Shown piece after piece: positions 24,597 to 32,350 of a stretch of 64,000 bases of DNA; position 1 is the first letter of the stretch; each line of letters starts with the position of its first letter. The DNA lies in the NCBI GenBank assembly GCA_045540335.1, contig JAZQHC010000044.1, forward strand, positions 91,767 through 155,766, read 5' to 3'. The translations under genes and the position numbers were made by a program. This stretch comes from RGIG7213 sp045540335 (GTDB lineage: Bacteria > Bacillota > Clostridia > Oscillospirales > CAG-272). The notes under the pieces were generated by a model that was not told the DNA's origin, made no database searches, and saw only the letters and a list, made by a program, of their open reading frames with translations.

Positions 24597-25316
24597 ATGA
24601 TAATTTTTCCCGCAACCGACATAAAAGACGGAAAGGTAGTACGTTTGACGAAGGGCGATTACGGTCAGATGAAGGTGTATTCTGCCGAAGCACTTGATAA
24701 AGCGCTTGAATTTAAGTCTGCAGGGGCAGAGTATTTGCACATGGTGGATCTTGACGGAGCAAAAGACGGTGAAATGAAAAACTTTTCCGTTATTGAAAAC
24801 GTAGTTAAAAATTCAGGTATGAAGGTGCAGATAGGCGGCGGCATACGTGATGAACAAACAATAAAAAAATACGTGGATATCGGTGTGCTTCGCGTTATAT
24901 TGGGAACTATTGCGGTTAAAGATACGGGCTTTTTAAAAAATATGATAAACGAATACGGCGATAAAATTGCCGTTGGCGTAGATATAAAGGGCGAAAGTAT
25001 TGCCGTTAACGGCTGGCTTGAGGATTCGGGCGTTAACTGCTTTGCATTTATGGAAAAGCTTTGTAATATGGGCTGTAAAACCGTTATATGTACCGATATT
25101 TCAAAAGACGGACTTTTAAAGGGAACAAATCTTCCACTTTACAAAAGATTAAAAAAGGATTATAATATAGACGTGGTTGCTTCGGGTGGTATCACTTCAA
25201 ATGATGATGTTTCTGCCCTTGCACAGATGGATATGTACGGTGCAATACTCGGTAAAGCTATTTACGAGGGCAAGATAGACCTTAAAGAAGCGTTGAAAAT
25301 CAGCGGGAGGATATAG
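24597..25316 (+). CDS. hisA: ProFAR isomerase HisA
   Basis: 239 residues, a (beta/alpha)8 barrel. Seen: MIIFPATDIKDGKVVRLTKG, with the catalytic Asp usually in this first strand, VQIGGGIRDEQTIKKY, GVDIKGESIAVNGW, CTDISKDGLLKGTN and VVASGGITSNDDV. It opens the ribose ring of ProFAR to give PRFAR. It lies between hisH and hisF in the operon, and its TAG is three bases before the hisF ATG. The SD is weak, so re-initiation from hisH is likely. Confidence 0.94.
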   Translation: MIIFPATDIKDGKVVRLTKGDYGQMKVYSAEALDKALEFKSAGAEYLHMVDLDGAKDGEMKNFSVIENVVKNSGMKVQIGGGIRDEQTIKKYVDIGVLRVILGTIAVKDTGFLKNMINEYGDKIAVGVDIKGESIAVNGWLEDSGVNCFAFMEKLCNMGCKTVICTDISKDGLLKGTNLPLYKRLKKDYNIDVVASGGITSNDDVSALAQMDMYGAILGKAIYEGKIDLKEALKISGRI

Positions 25317-25319
25317 TAT

Positions 25320-26078
25320 ATGATAACAAAAAGAATCATACCGTGCCTCGACGTAAAAAACGGAAGGGTTGTAAAGGGCGTTAATTTTATGAATCTTTCC
25401 GACGTTTCGGATCCTGTATCACTTGCCAAGTATTACAGCGATTGCGGCGCAGACGAGCTTGTTTTTTACGATATTACCGCTTCTGCAGAGGGCCGCGGCT
25501 TGTTTACGGACGTGCTTACCCGTGCGGCAGAAAACGTTTTTATACCGTTAACGGTTGGCGGTGCAATAAACGCACTTTCAGATTTCGACAGGGTGCTTAA
25601 GTGCGGTGCAGATAAGGTTTCTGTAAATTCAGGTGCTGTGCGTAACCCCGATCTTATATACGATGCGGCAAAAAAATACGGCTCGCAATGCGTGGTTCTT
25701 TCTATGGACGTTAAAAGGGTTGAAGGAAGGTACGTGGTATTCGTAAAAGGCGGCAGAGAAATAACGCCACTTCAAGCGGTAGAATGGGCAAAGCGCGGGC
25801 AAGAGCTTGGCGCAGGCGAGCTTGTTATAAACAGTATGGATACAGACGGTGTAAGGGGCGGTTTTGATACGGAGCTTTTGCAAGAAATATGCAACGCCGT
25901 ATCTATTCCCGTTATTGCTTCGGGCGGTGCAGGCTGCAGTAAAGATTTCGTAGATCTGTTTAATACCTGCCCTACGGTGGATGCAGGCCTTGCGGCTTCG
26001 ATATTCCACTTCGGCGATGTAAAGATCAACGAATTAAAGCAAATTCTTAAAGAAAATAATATAAATGTCAGAATATGA
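25320..26078 (+). CDS. hisF: Imidazole glycerol phosphate synthase, cyclase subunit
   Basis: 252 residues, a (beta/alpha)8 barrel homologous to HisA. Seen: KRIIPCLDVKNGRVVKGVNF, with catalytic Asp11, LTVGGAINALSDF, NSMDTDGVRGGFDTEL, with the second catalytic Asp, and VIASGGAGCSKDFVDLF. HisF uses ammonia from HisH to split PRFAR into imidazole glycerol phosphate and AICAR, the link to purine synthesis. GGGAGG upstream lies in the hisA end. Confidence 0.97.
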   Translation: MITKRIIPCLDVKNGRVVKGVNFMNLSDVSDPVSLAKYYSDCGADELVFYDITASAEGRGLFTDVLTRAAENVFIPLTVGGAINALSDFDRVLKCGADKVSVNSGAVRNPDLIYDAAKKYGSQCVVLSMDVKRVEGRYVVFVKGGREITPLQAVEWAKRGQELGAGELVINSMDTDGVRGGFDTELLQEICNAVSIPVIASGGAGCSKDFVDLFNTCPTVDAGLAASIFHFGDVKINELKQILKENNINVRI

Positions 26079-26106
26079 TTCAATATTTTATGAAAGGTGT
26101 AGTTAA

Positions 26107-26754
26107 ATGAATATCAGTGAACTTAAATATGATGAAAACGGCTTGATCCCCGCGGTGGTTGTAGATCACTATTCTAAAAAAGTGTTAACAGTTGCATATA
26201 TGAACCGCGAAAGCCTTGGAATAACGCTTGTAGAAGGTAAAACCTGCTTTTATTCACGTTCAAGACAAAAGCTGTGGCGTAAGGGCGAAACGTCGGGCAA
26301 CGTTCAGCGCGTTGTTAAAATAACGACGGATTGCGATAAAGACGCCTTAACTGTTGAAGTAATCAAAAACGGTCCTGCTTGCCATACGGGTGCAGATTCG
26401 TGCTTTAACGACATCGTTTATTCAGATGATAAAATTCCCGATTTTTCCGCAGATATATTGATGGATCTTATCAAAGGCAGAAAAACGGATAAAAAGGAAG
26501 GCTCTTATACTACGTACCTTTTCGAAAAGGGAATCGACAAAATACTTAAAAAGGTCGGCGAAGAATGCACAGAGGTTATCATTGCAGGCAAAGCCAACGA
26601 TAAAAAAGAAACTATTTACGAAATTGCAGACCTTTATTATCACGTAATGGTTTTGATGGCAGAAATGGGTATATCAACCGAAGAAATAATGTCCGAATTG
26701 GCAAGCCGACACGTTATAGATAAAAAAGTAAAGCAAGAAAAAATGACGAAGTGA
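26107..26754 (+). CDS. hisIE: Bifunctional PRA-CH cyclohydrolase / PRA-PH pyrophosphatase
   Basis: 215 residues. The N-terminal half (1-110) is HisI, PRA-CH: LTVAYMNRESL, RQKLWRKGETSG and the metal-binding TTDCDKDAL with the later CHTGADSCF. The C-terminal half (about 112-215) is HisE, PRA-PH: VGEECTEVIIAGKAND with the Glu-rich metal site and EIADLYYHVMVLMAEMG. It performs steps two and three of histidine synthesis. This is the last his gene; a 74-base gap without a clear terminator or promoter separates it from dapA, so read-through is possible. Confidence 0.96.
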   Translation: MNISELKYDENGLIPAVVVDHYSKKVLTVAYMNRESLGITLVEGKTCFYSRSRQKLWRKGETSGNVQRVVKITTDCDKDALTVEVIKNGPACHTGADSCFNDIVYSDDKIPDFSADILMDLIKGRKTDKKEGSYTTYLFEKGIDKILKKVGEECTEVIIAGKANDKKETIYEIADLYYHVMVLMAEMGISTEEIMSELASRHVIDKKVKQEKMTK

Positions 26755-26828
26755 TAAAATTCACCTTTCACAGCTCACGCTGTACTTTAAAAGCAATATA
26801 AACCGGTAATTCAGAAAGGATAAATAAA

Positions 26829-27719
26829 ATGAAAAGAGAAAACCCTATTTTTTCAGGTGTAGGTACGGCTATAATAACACCGTTTTTAAACGGTGCAATA
26901 GATTACGAAAGCTACGGCAAATTAGTTGAATTTCAAATAGCGGGCGGTGTTGATTCTATCGTGGTGTGCGGCACTACGGGCGAAGCGGCAACCCTTACAG
27001 ACGAAGAACACAGGGATCTTATCGCATATACGGTTAAAAAGGTAAACGGCCGCGTACCTGTTATTGCAGGCACGGGTTCTAACGATTTTGCATACGCGGT
27101 AGATCTTTCGCGCCACGCGTGTGAGGTAGGCGCAGATGCACTTTTGCACGTTACCCCCTATTACAATAAAACAAGCCAAAAGGGAATTGTAGAATATTTT
27201 TCTAAAATTGCAGATGCTTGCGATAAGCCTATTATTTTATATAATGTTCCTTCAAGAACGGGTGTTAATATAGGAATTGAAGCGTATAAAGAATTGGCAA
27301 AGCACCCGAATATAATAGCAACGAAAGAAGCAAGCGGCAATTTAAGCTTTATAATGGAGCTTATGGAAGCAGTAGGCGACGATATAGATGTTTATTGCGG
27401 CAACGATGACCAAATAGTACCTATGATGAGTGTGGGTGCAAAGGGCGTTATTTCCGTATTGTCAAACGTTATGCCGAAAGAAACGGCACAGCTTTCGCAC
27501 TTGTATCTTGACGGTCATTGCAAGGAAAGTGCGCAAATGCAGTTAAAGCTTCTTAAATTGATAAACGCATTGTTTATGACAGTAAACCCCATACCTGTAA
27601 AAACTGCGCTTGCAAAAATGGGAATGTGCGATATCGAAATGCGCTTACCCCTTTGCCCTATGACGAATGCCGAAGACGAAAAGCTTTTCAAAATCATGAA
27701 AGACTACGGTCTTATTTAA
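26829..27719 (+). CDS. dapA: 4-hydroxy-tetrahydrodipicolinate synthase
   Basis: 296 residues, the usual size. Seen: GVGTAIITPFLNG, VVCGTTGEAATLTDEEH, VTPYYNKTSQKGIVEY, the catalytic Tyr in LYNVPSRTGVN, and the Schiff-base Lys in IIATKEASGN (near residue 160). It condenses pyruvate with aspartate semialdehyde, the first committed step toward diaminopimelate and lysine. AGAAAGGA lies eight bases before the ATG. dapB follows nine bases later. In spore formers the dihydrodipicolinate made by this pair also feeds dipicolinic acid for the spore core. Confidence 0.96.
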   Translation: MKRENPIFSGVGTAIITPFLNGAIDYESYGKLVEFQIAGGVDSIVVCGTTGEAATLTDEEHRDLIAYTVKKVNGRVPVIAGTGSNDFAYAVDLSRHACEVGADALLHVTPYYNKTSQKGIVEYFSKIADACDKPIILYNVPSRTGVNIGIEAYKELAKHPNIIATKEASGNLSFIMELMEAVGDDIDVYCGNDDQIVPMMSVGAKGVISVLSNVMPKETAQLSHLYLDGHCKESAQMQLKLLKLINALFMTVNPIPVKTALAKMGMCDIEMRLPLCPMTNAEDEKLFKIMKDYGLI

Positions 27720-27728
27720 GGTGGCGTT

Positions 27729-28499
27729 ATGAATATAATACTTTGCGGATGCTGCGGAAGAATGGGCAACGCCGTACGCGCTGCGCTTAATAACGGCGCT
27801 GTCGTAACGGCGGGTGTTGATATAACAGAAGGTAATTGCGATTTTCCCGTTTATAAAAGTATTTTTGACGTTAGCGAAAAAGCCGACGTTATAATAGATT
27901 TTTCACACCATACCTTAACGGAAGATATTCTTACCTATGCACAGAAAAACTCTATACCTGCGATAATTTGCACAACCGGCCACACCGAAGAGGAAAAAGA
28001 AATGATGCAGCGTATGGAAAAATACGTTCCGCTTTTTACCTCGGGTAATATGTCGTTGGGTATAAATCTTTTGTGCCGTCTTGCAAACCAAGCCGCGCAA
28101 ATACTTGGCGAAGATTATGATGTTGAGATAATCGAAGCACATCACCATAATAAATTGGATGCGCCAAGCGGAACGGCGGTAATGATAGCAGAAGAAATAC
28201 AACAGGCACTTCCTTACGAAGCAAAGCGCGTTACAGATAGAACGCCGTACCGCCAAAAACGTGACAAACACGAAATAGGCATGCATTCCATACGCGGCGG
28301 CTCTATTATTGGCGAGCATGAGGTAATGTTCTGCGGAAACGGTGAGGTTATAACCATAAAGCACTCTGCCCAAAGCAGAGATCTGTTTGCACAAGGCGCA
28401 GTAAAAGCCGCCGAATATATGGTTGGTAAGCCTAACGGCAGATATACCATGAAGGATGTTTTGAAAAACGCAGGCAGGGAAAAGGTCTGCACCGAATAA
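27729..28499 (+). CDS. dapB: 4-hydroxy-tetrahydrodipicolinate reductase
   Basis: 256 residues. Seen: the N-terminal nucleotide-binding GCCGRMGNAV, IIDFSHHTLTEDI, ICTTGHTEEEKEM, TSGNMSLGINLL, the active-site EAHHHNKLDAPSGTA and the C-terminal GGSIIGEHEVMF with SAQSRDLFAQGA. It reduces the DapA product with NAD(P)H. A strong terminator follows 14 bases after the stop, ending the his-dap transcript. Confidence 0.96.
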   Translation: MNIILCGCCGRMGNAVRAALNNGAVVTAGVDITEGNCDFPVYKSIFDVSEKADVIIDFSHHTLTEDILTYAQKNSIPAIICTTGHTEEEKEMMQRMEKYVPLFTSGNMSLGINLLCRLANQAAQILGEDYDVEIIEAHHHNKLDAPSGTAVMIAEEIQQALPYEAKRVTDRTPYRQKRDKHEIGMHSIRGGSIIGEHEVMFCGNGEVITIKHSAQSRDLFAQGAVKAAEYMVGKPNGRYTMKDVLKNAGREKVCTE

Positions 28500-28512
28500 T
28501 AATTTGCATAAT

Positions 28513-28542
28513 AAAAAGGTTCTGTAAGAAAGAACCTTTTTT
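28513..28542 (+). terminator. Terminator after dapB
   Basis: AAAGGTTCT pairs with AGAACCTTT around a seven-base loop, followed by T6 on the plus strand. Confidence 0.85.
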
Positions 28543-28554
28543 GTTGTAAAATAA

Positions 28555-28618
28555 ATATCCCAAGTGTAAAGCGAGCGTTTTTTAAGTACATCGCCTTGCA
28601 TTTGGGATATATTTTTTA
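28555..28618. terminator. Long imperfect hairpin between dapB and abrB
   Basis: ATATCCCAAGTG (28555-28566) pairs with CATTTGGGATAT (28599-28610), extended inward by AAAGCGA/TCGCCTT. TATTTTTT follows on the plus strand and a T-rich stretch on the minus strand. Wobble pairs favour folding of the plus-strand RNA slightly. It probably serves as terminator for the minus-strand abrB and as back-up for dapB. Confidence 0.5.
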
Positions 28619-28664
28619 AATTATAAGCAGTATAGGTATTTTTAAAACAAAAATTTAATATAAA

Positions 28665-28916
28665 TTATAAAACAACGTGTCTTAAACCTTCAAGACATTC
28701 AGGGCAAACAAGTTTACCTTTATAATAAGCAACTTCATTGGCATTTCCGCAGAAAATGCAAGCGGGATGATACTTTTTTAAAATGATTTTATCGTTTTCA
28801 ATAAAGATCTCAACTGCATCTTTGGTAGCAATATCTAACGTTTTTCTTATTTCAATGGGAAGAACTATTCTACCCAATTCGTCAATCTTCCTGACGATTC
28901 CTGTTGATTTCATCAT
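28665..28916 (-). CDS. AbrB family transition-state regulator with zinc-binding tail
   Basis: 83 residues. The N-terminal 50 residues match AbrB closely: MKSTGIVRKIDELGRIVLPI, then IEIRKTLDIATKDAVEIF, the swapped-hairpin DNA-binding fold. The tail carries CIFCGN and CPEC, two CxxC pairs that probably bind zinc, as in clostridial AbrB-like proteins. AbrB proteins repress post-exponential genes, including sporulation. AGGGGG lies before the double ATG; I use the first. An eight-base inverted repeat (28942-28963) sits just upstream and may be its own operator. It is divergent from spmA. Confidence 0.9.
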   Translation of the reverse strand: MMKSTGIVRKIDELGRIVLPIEIRKTLDIATKDAVEIFIENDKIILKKYHPACIFCGNANEVAYYKGKLVCPECLEGLRHVVL

Positions 28917-28941
28917 AATATTATGCCCCCTGATTAAAAAT

Positions 28942-28963
28942 CAAACAAAATGAAATTTGTTTG
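28942..28963. promoter_or_regulatory. Inverted repeat between abrB and spmA
   Basis: CAAACAAA (28942-28949) and TTTGTTTG (28956-28963) form a perfect inverted repeat with a six-base centre, 25 bases upstream of the abrB start. It is AT-rich and T/A-tracted as AbrB targets often are. Nearby, CATATTAT (28999-29006) resembles a sigma-E -10 facing spmA, but I see no convincing -35. Confidence 0.35.
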
Positions 28964-29118
28964 TTCAAATTGTACAATAATTCTTTGTTAGAATTTATCA
29001 TATTATTATTATGTGCATAAATCGAAATGAGAACACCTTTATTACATCAGGGTAATATCTGGTAATTGATTCTATTAAAAAGTCGAATAATGTCGAAAAA
29101 AATGAGATTTGAGGTAAA

Positions 29119-29691
29119 ATGATAGGTTTAATTTTTGCTTTTTTGAGTATTCTCGCTTTTTCTTTTGCGATTATTTTAAAAAATGTTGATATTATGGCAA
29201 AATCTATATTCGAAAGCGCTAATTCTGCCGTCGAATTGACCATAACATTGTGCGGAGTGATGTGTTTGTGGTGCGGAATTATGAATGTTTTTGAAAAAAA
29301 AGGTTTAATTAAAAAAATTTCTTTTGCAATATCCCCAATATTGAAATTTTTGTTTCCAAATGCATATAAAAATAACGCAACAAACGAAATTTCTTCTAAT
29401 ATAAGCGCTAATATTTTAGGTATAGGAAACGCGGCAACTCCGCTGGGGTTAGCCGCTATGGGAAAGCTTAATGCTATAAATCCCAATAAGGGAACGGCAT
29501 CAGACGATATGGTAATGCTCGCTGTTTTAAATACTGCCTCGCTTGATATTTTTCCCGCTACGATAATTGCTTTAAGGCAAAGTGCAGGCTCGCAAGCACC
29601 GTACTGTATCGTGCTTCCTACTATAATAAGCTCTTTGGGTACGGTCATATTTGCCGTTTTGATAACTAAGCTTTTATCAAAGGTGTTTTAA
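29119..29691 (+). CDS. spmA: Spore maturation protein A
   Basis: 190 residues, mostly membrane helices (nucleoside-recognition/gate-type fold). Seen: ESANSAVELTITLCGVMCLW, LKFLFPNAYK, NISANILGIGNAATPLGLAA and DMVMLAVLNTASLDIFPATI. These match SpmA, which with SpmB is needed for proper dehydration of the spore core in Bacillus and Clostridium. GAGG lies four bases before the ATG. Its stop TAA shares a base with the spmB ATG. Confidence 0.92.
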   Translation: MIGLIFAFLSILAFSFAIILKNVDIMAKSIFESANSAVELTITLCGVMCLWCGIMNVFEKKGLIKKISFAISPILKFLFPNAYKNNATNEISSNISANILGIGNAATPLGLAAMGKLNAINPNKGTASDDMVMLAVLNTASLDIFPATIIALRQSAGSQAPYCIVLPTIISSLGTVIFAVLITKLLSKVF

Positions 29692-30209
29692 TGCAATACG
29701 TGTCGGTTTTGATAATTCCCGTATTGTTTGCAGTTGTGGGAATCATTTTCATATTTGATAAAAACGCCGTAGAAGATTTCTTTCAAGGTGCTCGCCAAGG
29801 ATTAAACGTTGCAGTCGGCTTGCTTCCTACCTTGATATTGCTTCTGGTTGGTATTGGAATGTTCACATCGTCAGGTGCGTTGCAGGTAATATCTGATTTA
29901 CTTCTGCCTTTGGCAAAGAAAATCGGTGTTCCTAACGAAATATTGCCGCTGTTGATGCTTCGCCCTGTGTCCGGATCGGGCTCGTTGGCAATGGCAACAG
30001 AACTGTTTGAAACGTATTCGCCCGATAGCTTTGCATGTATCACGGCGTCTGTTATTATGGGCTCGTCTGATACGATGCTTTACGTTATTTCTGTTTACTT
30101 TTCGTCGGTAGGGGTGAAAAAAACGCGCCACACTTTGCTTTCGGCAACGCTTACGATGATATTTTGCATTTTCTTTTCTTGCTTCGTTTGCAGAATATTT
30201 TTTTCTTAA
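29691..30209 (+). CDS. spmB: Spore maturation protein B
   Basis: 172 residues with about five membrane helices. Seen: FFQGARQGLNVAVGLLPTLI, IGVPNEILPLLMLRPVSGSG and ASVIMGSSDTMLYVISVYFS, all conserved in SpmB. The start overlaps the spmA stop (TAATG), a classic coupled pair. Together with SpmA it points to a spore-forming organism. A small ORF and a terminator follow. Confidence 0.92.
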   Translation: MQYVSVLIIPVLFAVVGIIFIFDKNAVEDFFQGARQGLNVAVGLLPTLILLLVGIGMFTSSGALQVISDLLLPLAKKIGVPNEILPLLMLRPVSGSGSLAMATELFETYSPDSFACITASVIMGSSDTMLYVISVYFSSVGVKKTRHTLLSATLTMIFCIFFSCFVCRIFFS

Positions 30210-30259
30210 AAGCATAACATAGTTTTGGGGGAAATATTAAAGCAAGGTTAAGGATTGGT

Positions 30260-30400
30260 ATGGAAAATAAAAAAAACTATAAAAAAGTCGTAAAAGCATA
30301 CAGAAATACGGGCAAAAAAACAGACCCCAACGGTTCTTATACAGGTAATACCGATAGTAAAAAAGCGGAAGTACCCGTTCAAGATGCAGACGATCTTTAA
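30260..30400 (+). CDS. Small hydrophilic protein, 46 residues
   Basis: ATG 30260 to TAA 30400, with AAGGA six bases upstream. The peptide starts MENKKNYKKVVKAYRNTGKK, goes through TDPNGSYTGN and ends VQDADDL: a basic half followed by an acidic tail. I do not know its function. The TDPNGSYTG and QDADDL blocks look like a conserved short family rather than noise, and codon use matches its neighbours. It is followed ten bases later by a perfect terminator and lies between spmB and the sigG fragment, so a sporulation link is possible by position only. Confidence 0.6.
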   Translation: MENKKNYKKVVKAYRNTGKKTDPNGSYTGNTDSKKAEVPVQDADDL

Positions 30401-30409
30401 GAATAATTA

Positions 30410-30436
30410 CGGTCAACGTGTGTTGACCGTTTTTTT
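30410..30436 (+). terminator. Terminator after the 46-residue ORF
   Basis: CGGTCAAC and GTTGACCG around GTGT (30410-30429), followed by seven T. Perfect eight-pair stem. Confidence 0.9.
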
Positions 30437-30446
30437 ACCATTATTA

Positions 30447-30938
30447 TTAAAACTGTTTTTTTATTTTATCAATGGCAGATTTTTCTATTCTTGAAACCTG
30501 CGCCTGGCTTATACCTATTTCGTCTGCCGTTTCCATTTGCGTTTTGCCGTTAAAAAAACGCATATCTATTATCGCCTTTTCGCGGCGGTTAAGCTTTTTT
30601 AATGCTTCTGCAAGAGCGATGTTTTCTATCCATGCATCGTCTGTACAATTATCGTCGCTTATTCTGTCCATAACGCACATTGTATCGTCACCGTCGCTGT
30701 ATATCGGGTCAAACATGGAAATAGGCTCTGCAATGGCTTCAAGCGCTGAAGAAATATCGCTTTCGCTTTCTTGAATATATTCGGCTATTTGCGCTATTGT
30801 AGGCTCACAAACGGATTTTTTTGCCAATTCGTCTTTTGCTGCCAATGCTTTATATGCAAGATCGCGCACGCTTCTGCTTACTCGCACGGCGTTATTATCC
30901 CTTAAATACCGCCTTATTTCACCTATTATCATCGGCAC
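30447..30938 (-). pseudogene. sigG: 5'-truncated sporulation sigma factor SigG (regions 3 and 4 only)
   Basis: Up to 163 codons remain. The sequence matches the C-terminal two thirds of sigma-G: VPMIIGEIRRYLRDN at the very start, then VSRSVRDLAYKAL, FDPIYSDGDD, VMDRISDD and the region 4 helix-turn-helix KTQMETADEIGISQAQVSRI. Sigma region 2 (core binding, -10 recognition; about 95 residues) is missing. Homology stops sharply at VPM; upstream in frame come only a few unrelated residues and a stop. There is no ribosome binding site before the GTG at 30938. Only 73 bases separate it from the upstream lipoprotein gene, and those hold that gene's terminator. As it stands it cannot be a working sigma factor. 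Region 4 is well preserved, so the break is recent, the other part lies elsewhere, or the assembly is wrong here. Confidence 0.8.
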
Positions 30939-30960
30939 GGTAGTTACAAGGTGAAAGTAT

Positions 30961-31004
30961 AAAAATAAATCACGGGCTGCCGCTTGATTTCAACGGCAAC
31001 CCGT
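30961..31004 (-). terminator. Terminator of the DHHW lipoprotein gene
   Basis: On the minus strand a stem (ACGGG..GCCG with CGGC..CCCGT, one internal mismatch, 30972-31004) is followed by a T-rich tail ending about 20 bases before the sigG fragment. Confidence 0.75.
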
Positions 31005-31011
31005 AATTTTA

Positions 31012-32334
31012 TTATTCACTTACCAAAAGCTGCTCAAGCGTTCTTTCGCTTATCAGCTGTATTACGTAGTCGGGCTTCATTTCTTCTACAAGATCGTAAT
31101 CCAAGCCGTACGTCCATATTTTCTGGCACGTTAATTCCGAAAAATGCTCTGCAATAAAGTGTATTGCGTTTAATCCGAATGAATCAAATAAGAATATCCC
31201 CTTGGGAAGCTTTTCGTTTTCTATCTTCGTTGTGGAATAACCGTCTGCGAAGAAGGCGTTCGTGTAATCCCAAATATACGCAACCTCGTCTTTAGCTTCA
31301 TCGTACTGTGCCAACGGCTTGTACTTGCTTATAAGAAATGGGACACTTTCCTTCATGCCGGAATCTTCAACGTCGGCATACGTCATCATATCAGTATAGG
31401 TAACAGATACGTTTTTAATATCGTAATCCGTTAACGGGTGGGGCTTTGCATATGGAAATGCTTTGCTTATCTCATTCATCAAAGCCTCATAGCCGTAGTA
31501 TGCGCCCAACTCTGTCCAATGCGAATCGGTGTGGTAATATATCTTTTCAGATTTGTGGCTGTTCATTACCGATTCGAGATTTAATACGGTAACGCCGTTT
31601 ACAGAGCTTAATAATTCAGTTGCCTGATCAAGGCAAGATTCACCCGAGTGGATATTGTCTTTCATATCTTTGGGAAGACCGCCGTTATATATAGTCAACG
31701 GATTGGGCACAAGAACGTATATTATCTGTACATCCTTGCCCGATGCTTTTTTTGCTTCCATCACGCGCTTTTGTGCAAGCCTTTTAACAAGCGTTTTCTG
31801 ATTCCGTGAAAACAGATTCGTATGATACAGATCGTCTAATATAGAATTCTGGCATATGCGCGAATCGTGTGTTACGAAAAGCTCTTTATCCTTGGCTTCA
31901 CCGTTAAAAGCAACCTTTACGGTCGTTATACTGCTTTCTTCCTTGTCTTGCGTTTTGGCAGTTATACTTAACGTGTCGCTTTTCCCTTCGGGTACATCTA
32001 CCGAAAAAACGAAGTCAACCCCGTTGGATATTATTTTAAGATTTTTTGTATATTCGCCGTTTACCGTCAAAACAGAATCTGCCTCGCAAATGCCGGCAAC
32101 AAGTACGGTTTGCTGCGAAAGATTTGTTTTTACCGTTACGGCGGGTGCTTGTGTTTTCGTTGAAGATAATGGCTCTAATGTAACTAAACCGTCGGGGGTC
32201 AATGCGGTGTTCGTATCATCTGCATATGTAACGCCGGCTTGTGTGGCGGCAGTGTCGGACGTGCCGGCCGGATTACAAGAAGCAAGTAGGCACGCGCACA
32301 TGGCAAGACAGGTGAATGATAAAAGCTTTTTCAT
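31012..32334 (-). CDS. DHHW-type lipoprotein (AlgX/SGNH-like), copy 1
   Basis: 440 residues from ATG 32334; an in-frame ATG further up (32358) would overlap RNase J. Lipoprotein signal with lipobox LLASC near residue 18, then a Thr/Ala-rich linker. Residues about 60-160 form a beta-rich domain and the rest an AlgX/DHHW-like domain: DSRICQN, VQIIYVLVPNPLTIYNG, YYHTDSHWTELGAYYGYEAL with the DxHW motif, and FDSFGLN. Related proteins take part in O-acetylation of surface polysaccharides, usually beside an MBOAT acyltransferase, which is not here. A paralogue with the same layout lies at 38089. It follows RNase J by 16 bases and probably shares its transcript. Confidence 0.82.
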   Translation of the reverse strand: MKKLLSFTCLAMCACLLASCNPAGTSDTAATQAGVTYADDTNTALTPDGLVTLEPLSSTKTQAPAVTVKTNLSQQTVLVAGICEADSVLTVNGEYTKNLKIISNGVDFVFSVDVPEGKSDTLSITAKTQDKEESSITTVKVAFNGEAKDKELFVTHDSRICQNSILDDLYHTNLFSRNQKTLVKRLAQKRVMEAKKASGKDVQIIYVLVPNPLTIYNGGLPKDMKDNIHSGESCLDQATELLSSVNGVTVLNLESVMNSHKSEKIYYHTDSHWTELGAYYGYEALMNEISKAFPYAKPHPLTDYDIKNVSVTYTDMMTYADVEDSGMKESVPFLISKYKPLAQYDEAKDEVAYIWDYTNAFFADGYSTTKIENEKLPKGIFLFDSFGLNAIHFIAEHFSELTCQKIWTYGLDYDLVEEMKPDYVIQLISERTLEQLLVSE

Positions 32335-32350
32335 AACGTAACCTCTGTTA

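Noticed and set aside
26755..26828. Terminator or promoter between hisIE and dapA
   Set aside because: Only a weak ACAGC/GCTGT fold without T-run and no -35/-10 pair; left unannotated.
28665..28916. SpoVT
   Set aside because: The protein is only 83 residues with an AbrB N-terminus and a CxxC tail; SpoVT has a long GAF-type C-terminal domain.
28998..29648. 216-codon open frame opposite spmA
   Set aside because: No RBS and no recognisable motif; spmA on the plus strand is a clear family match coupled to spmB.
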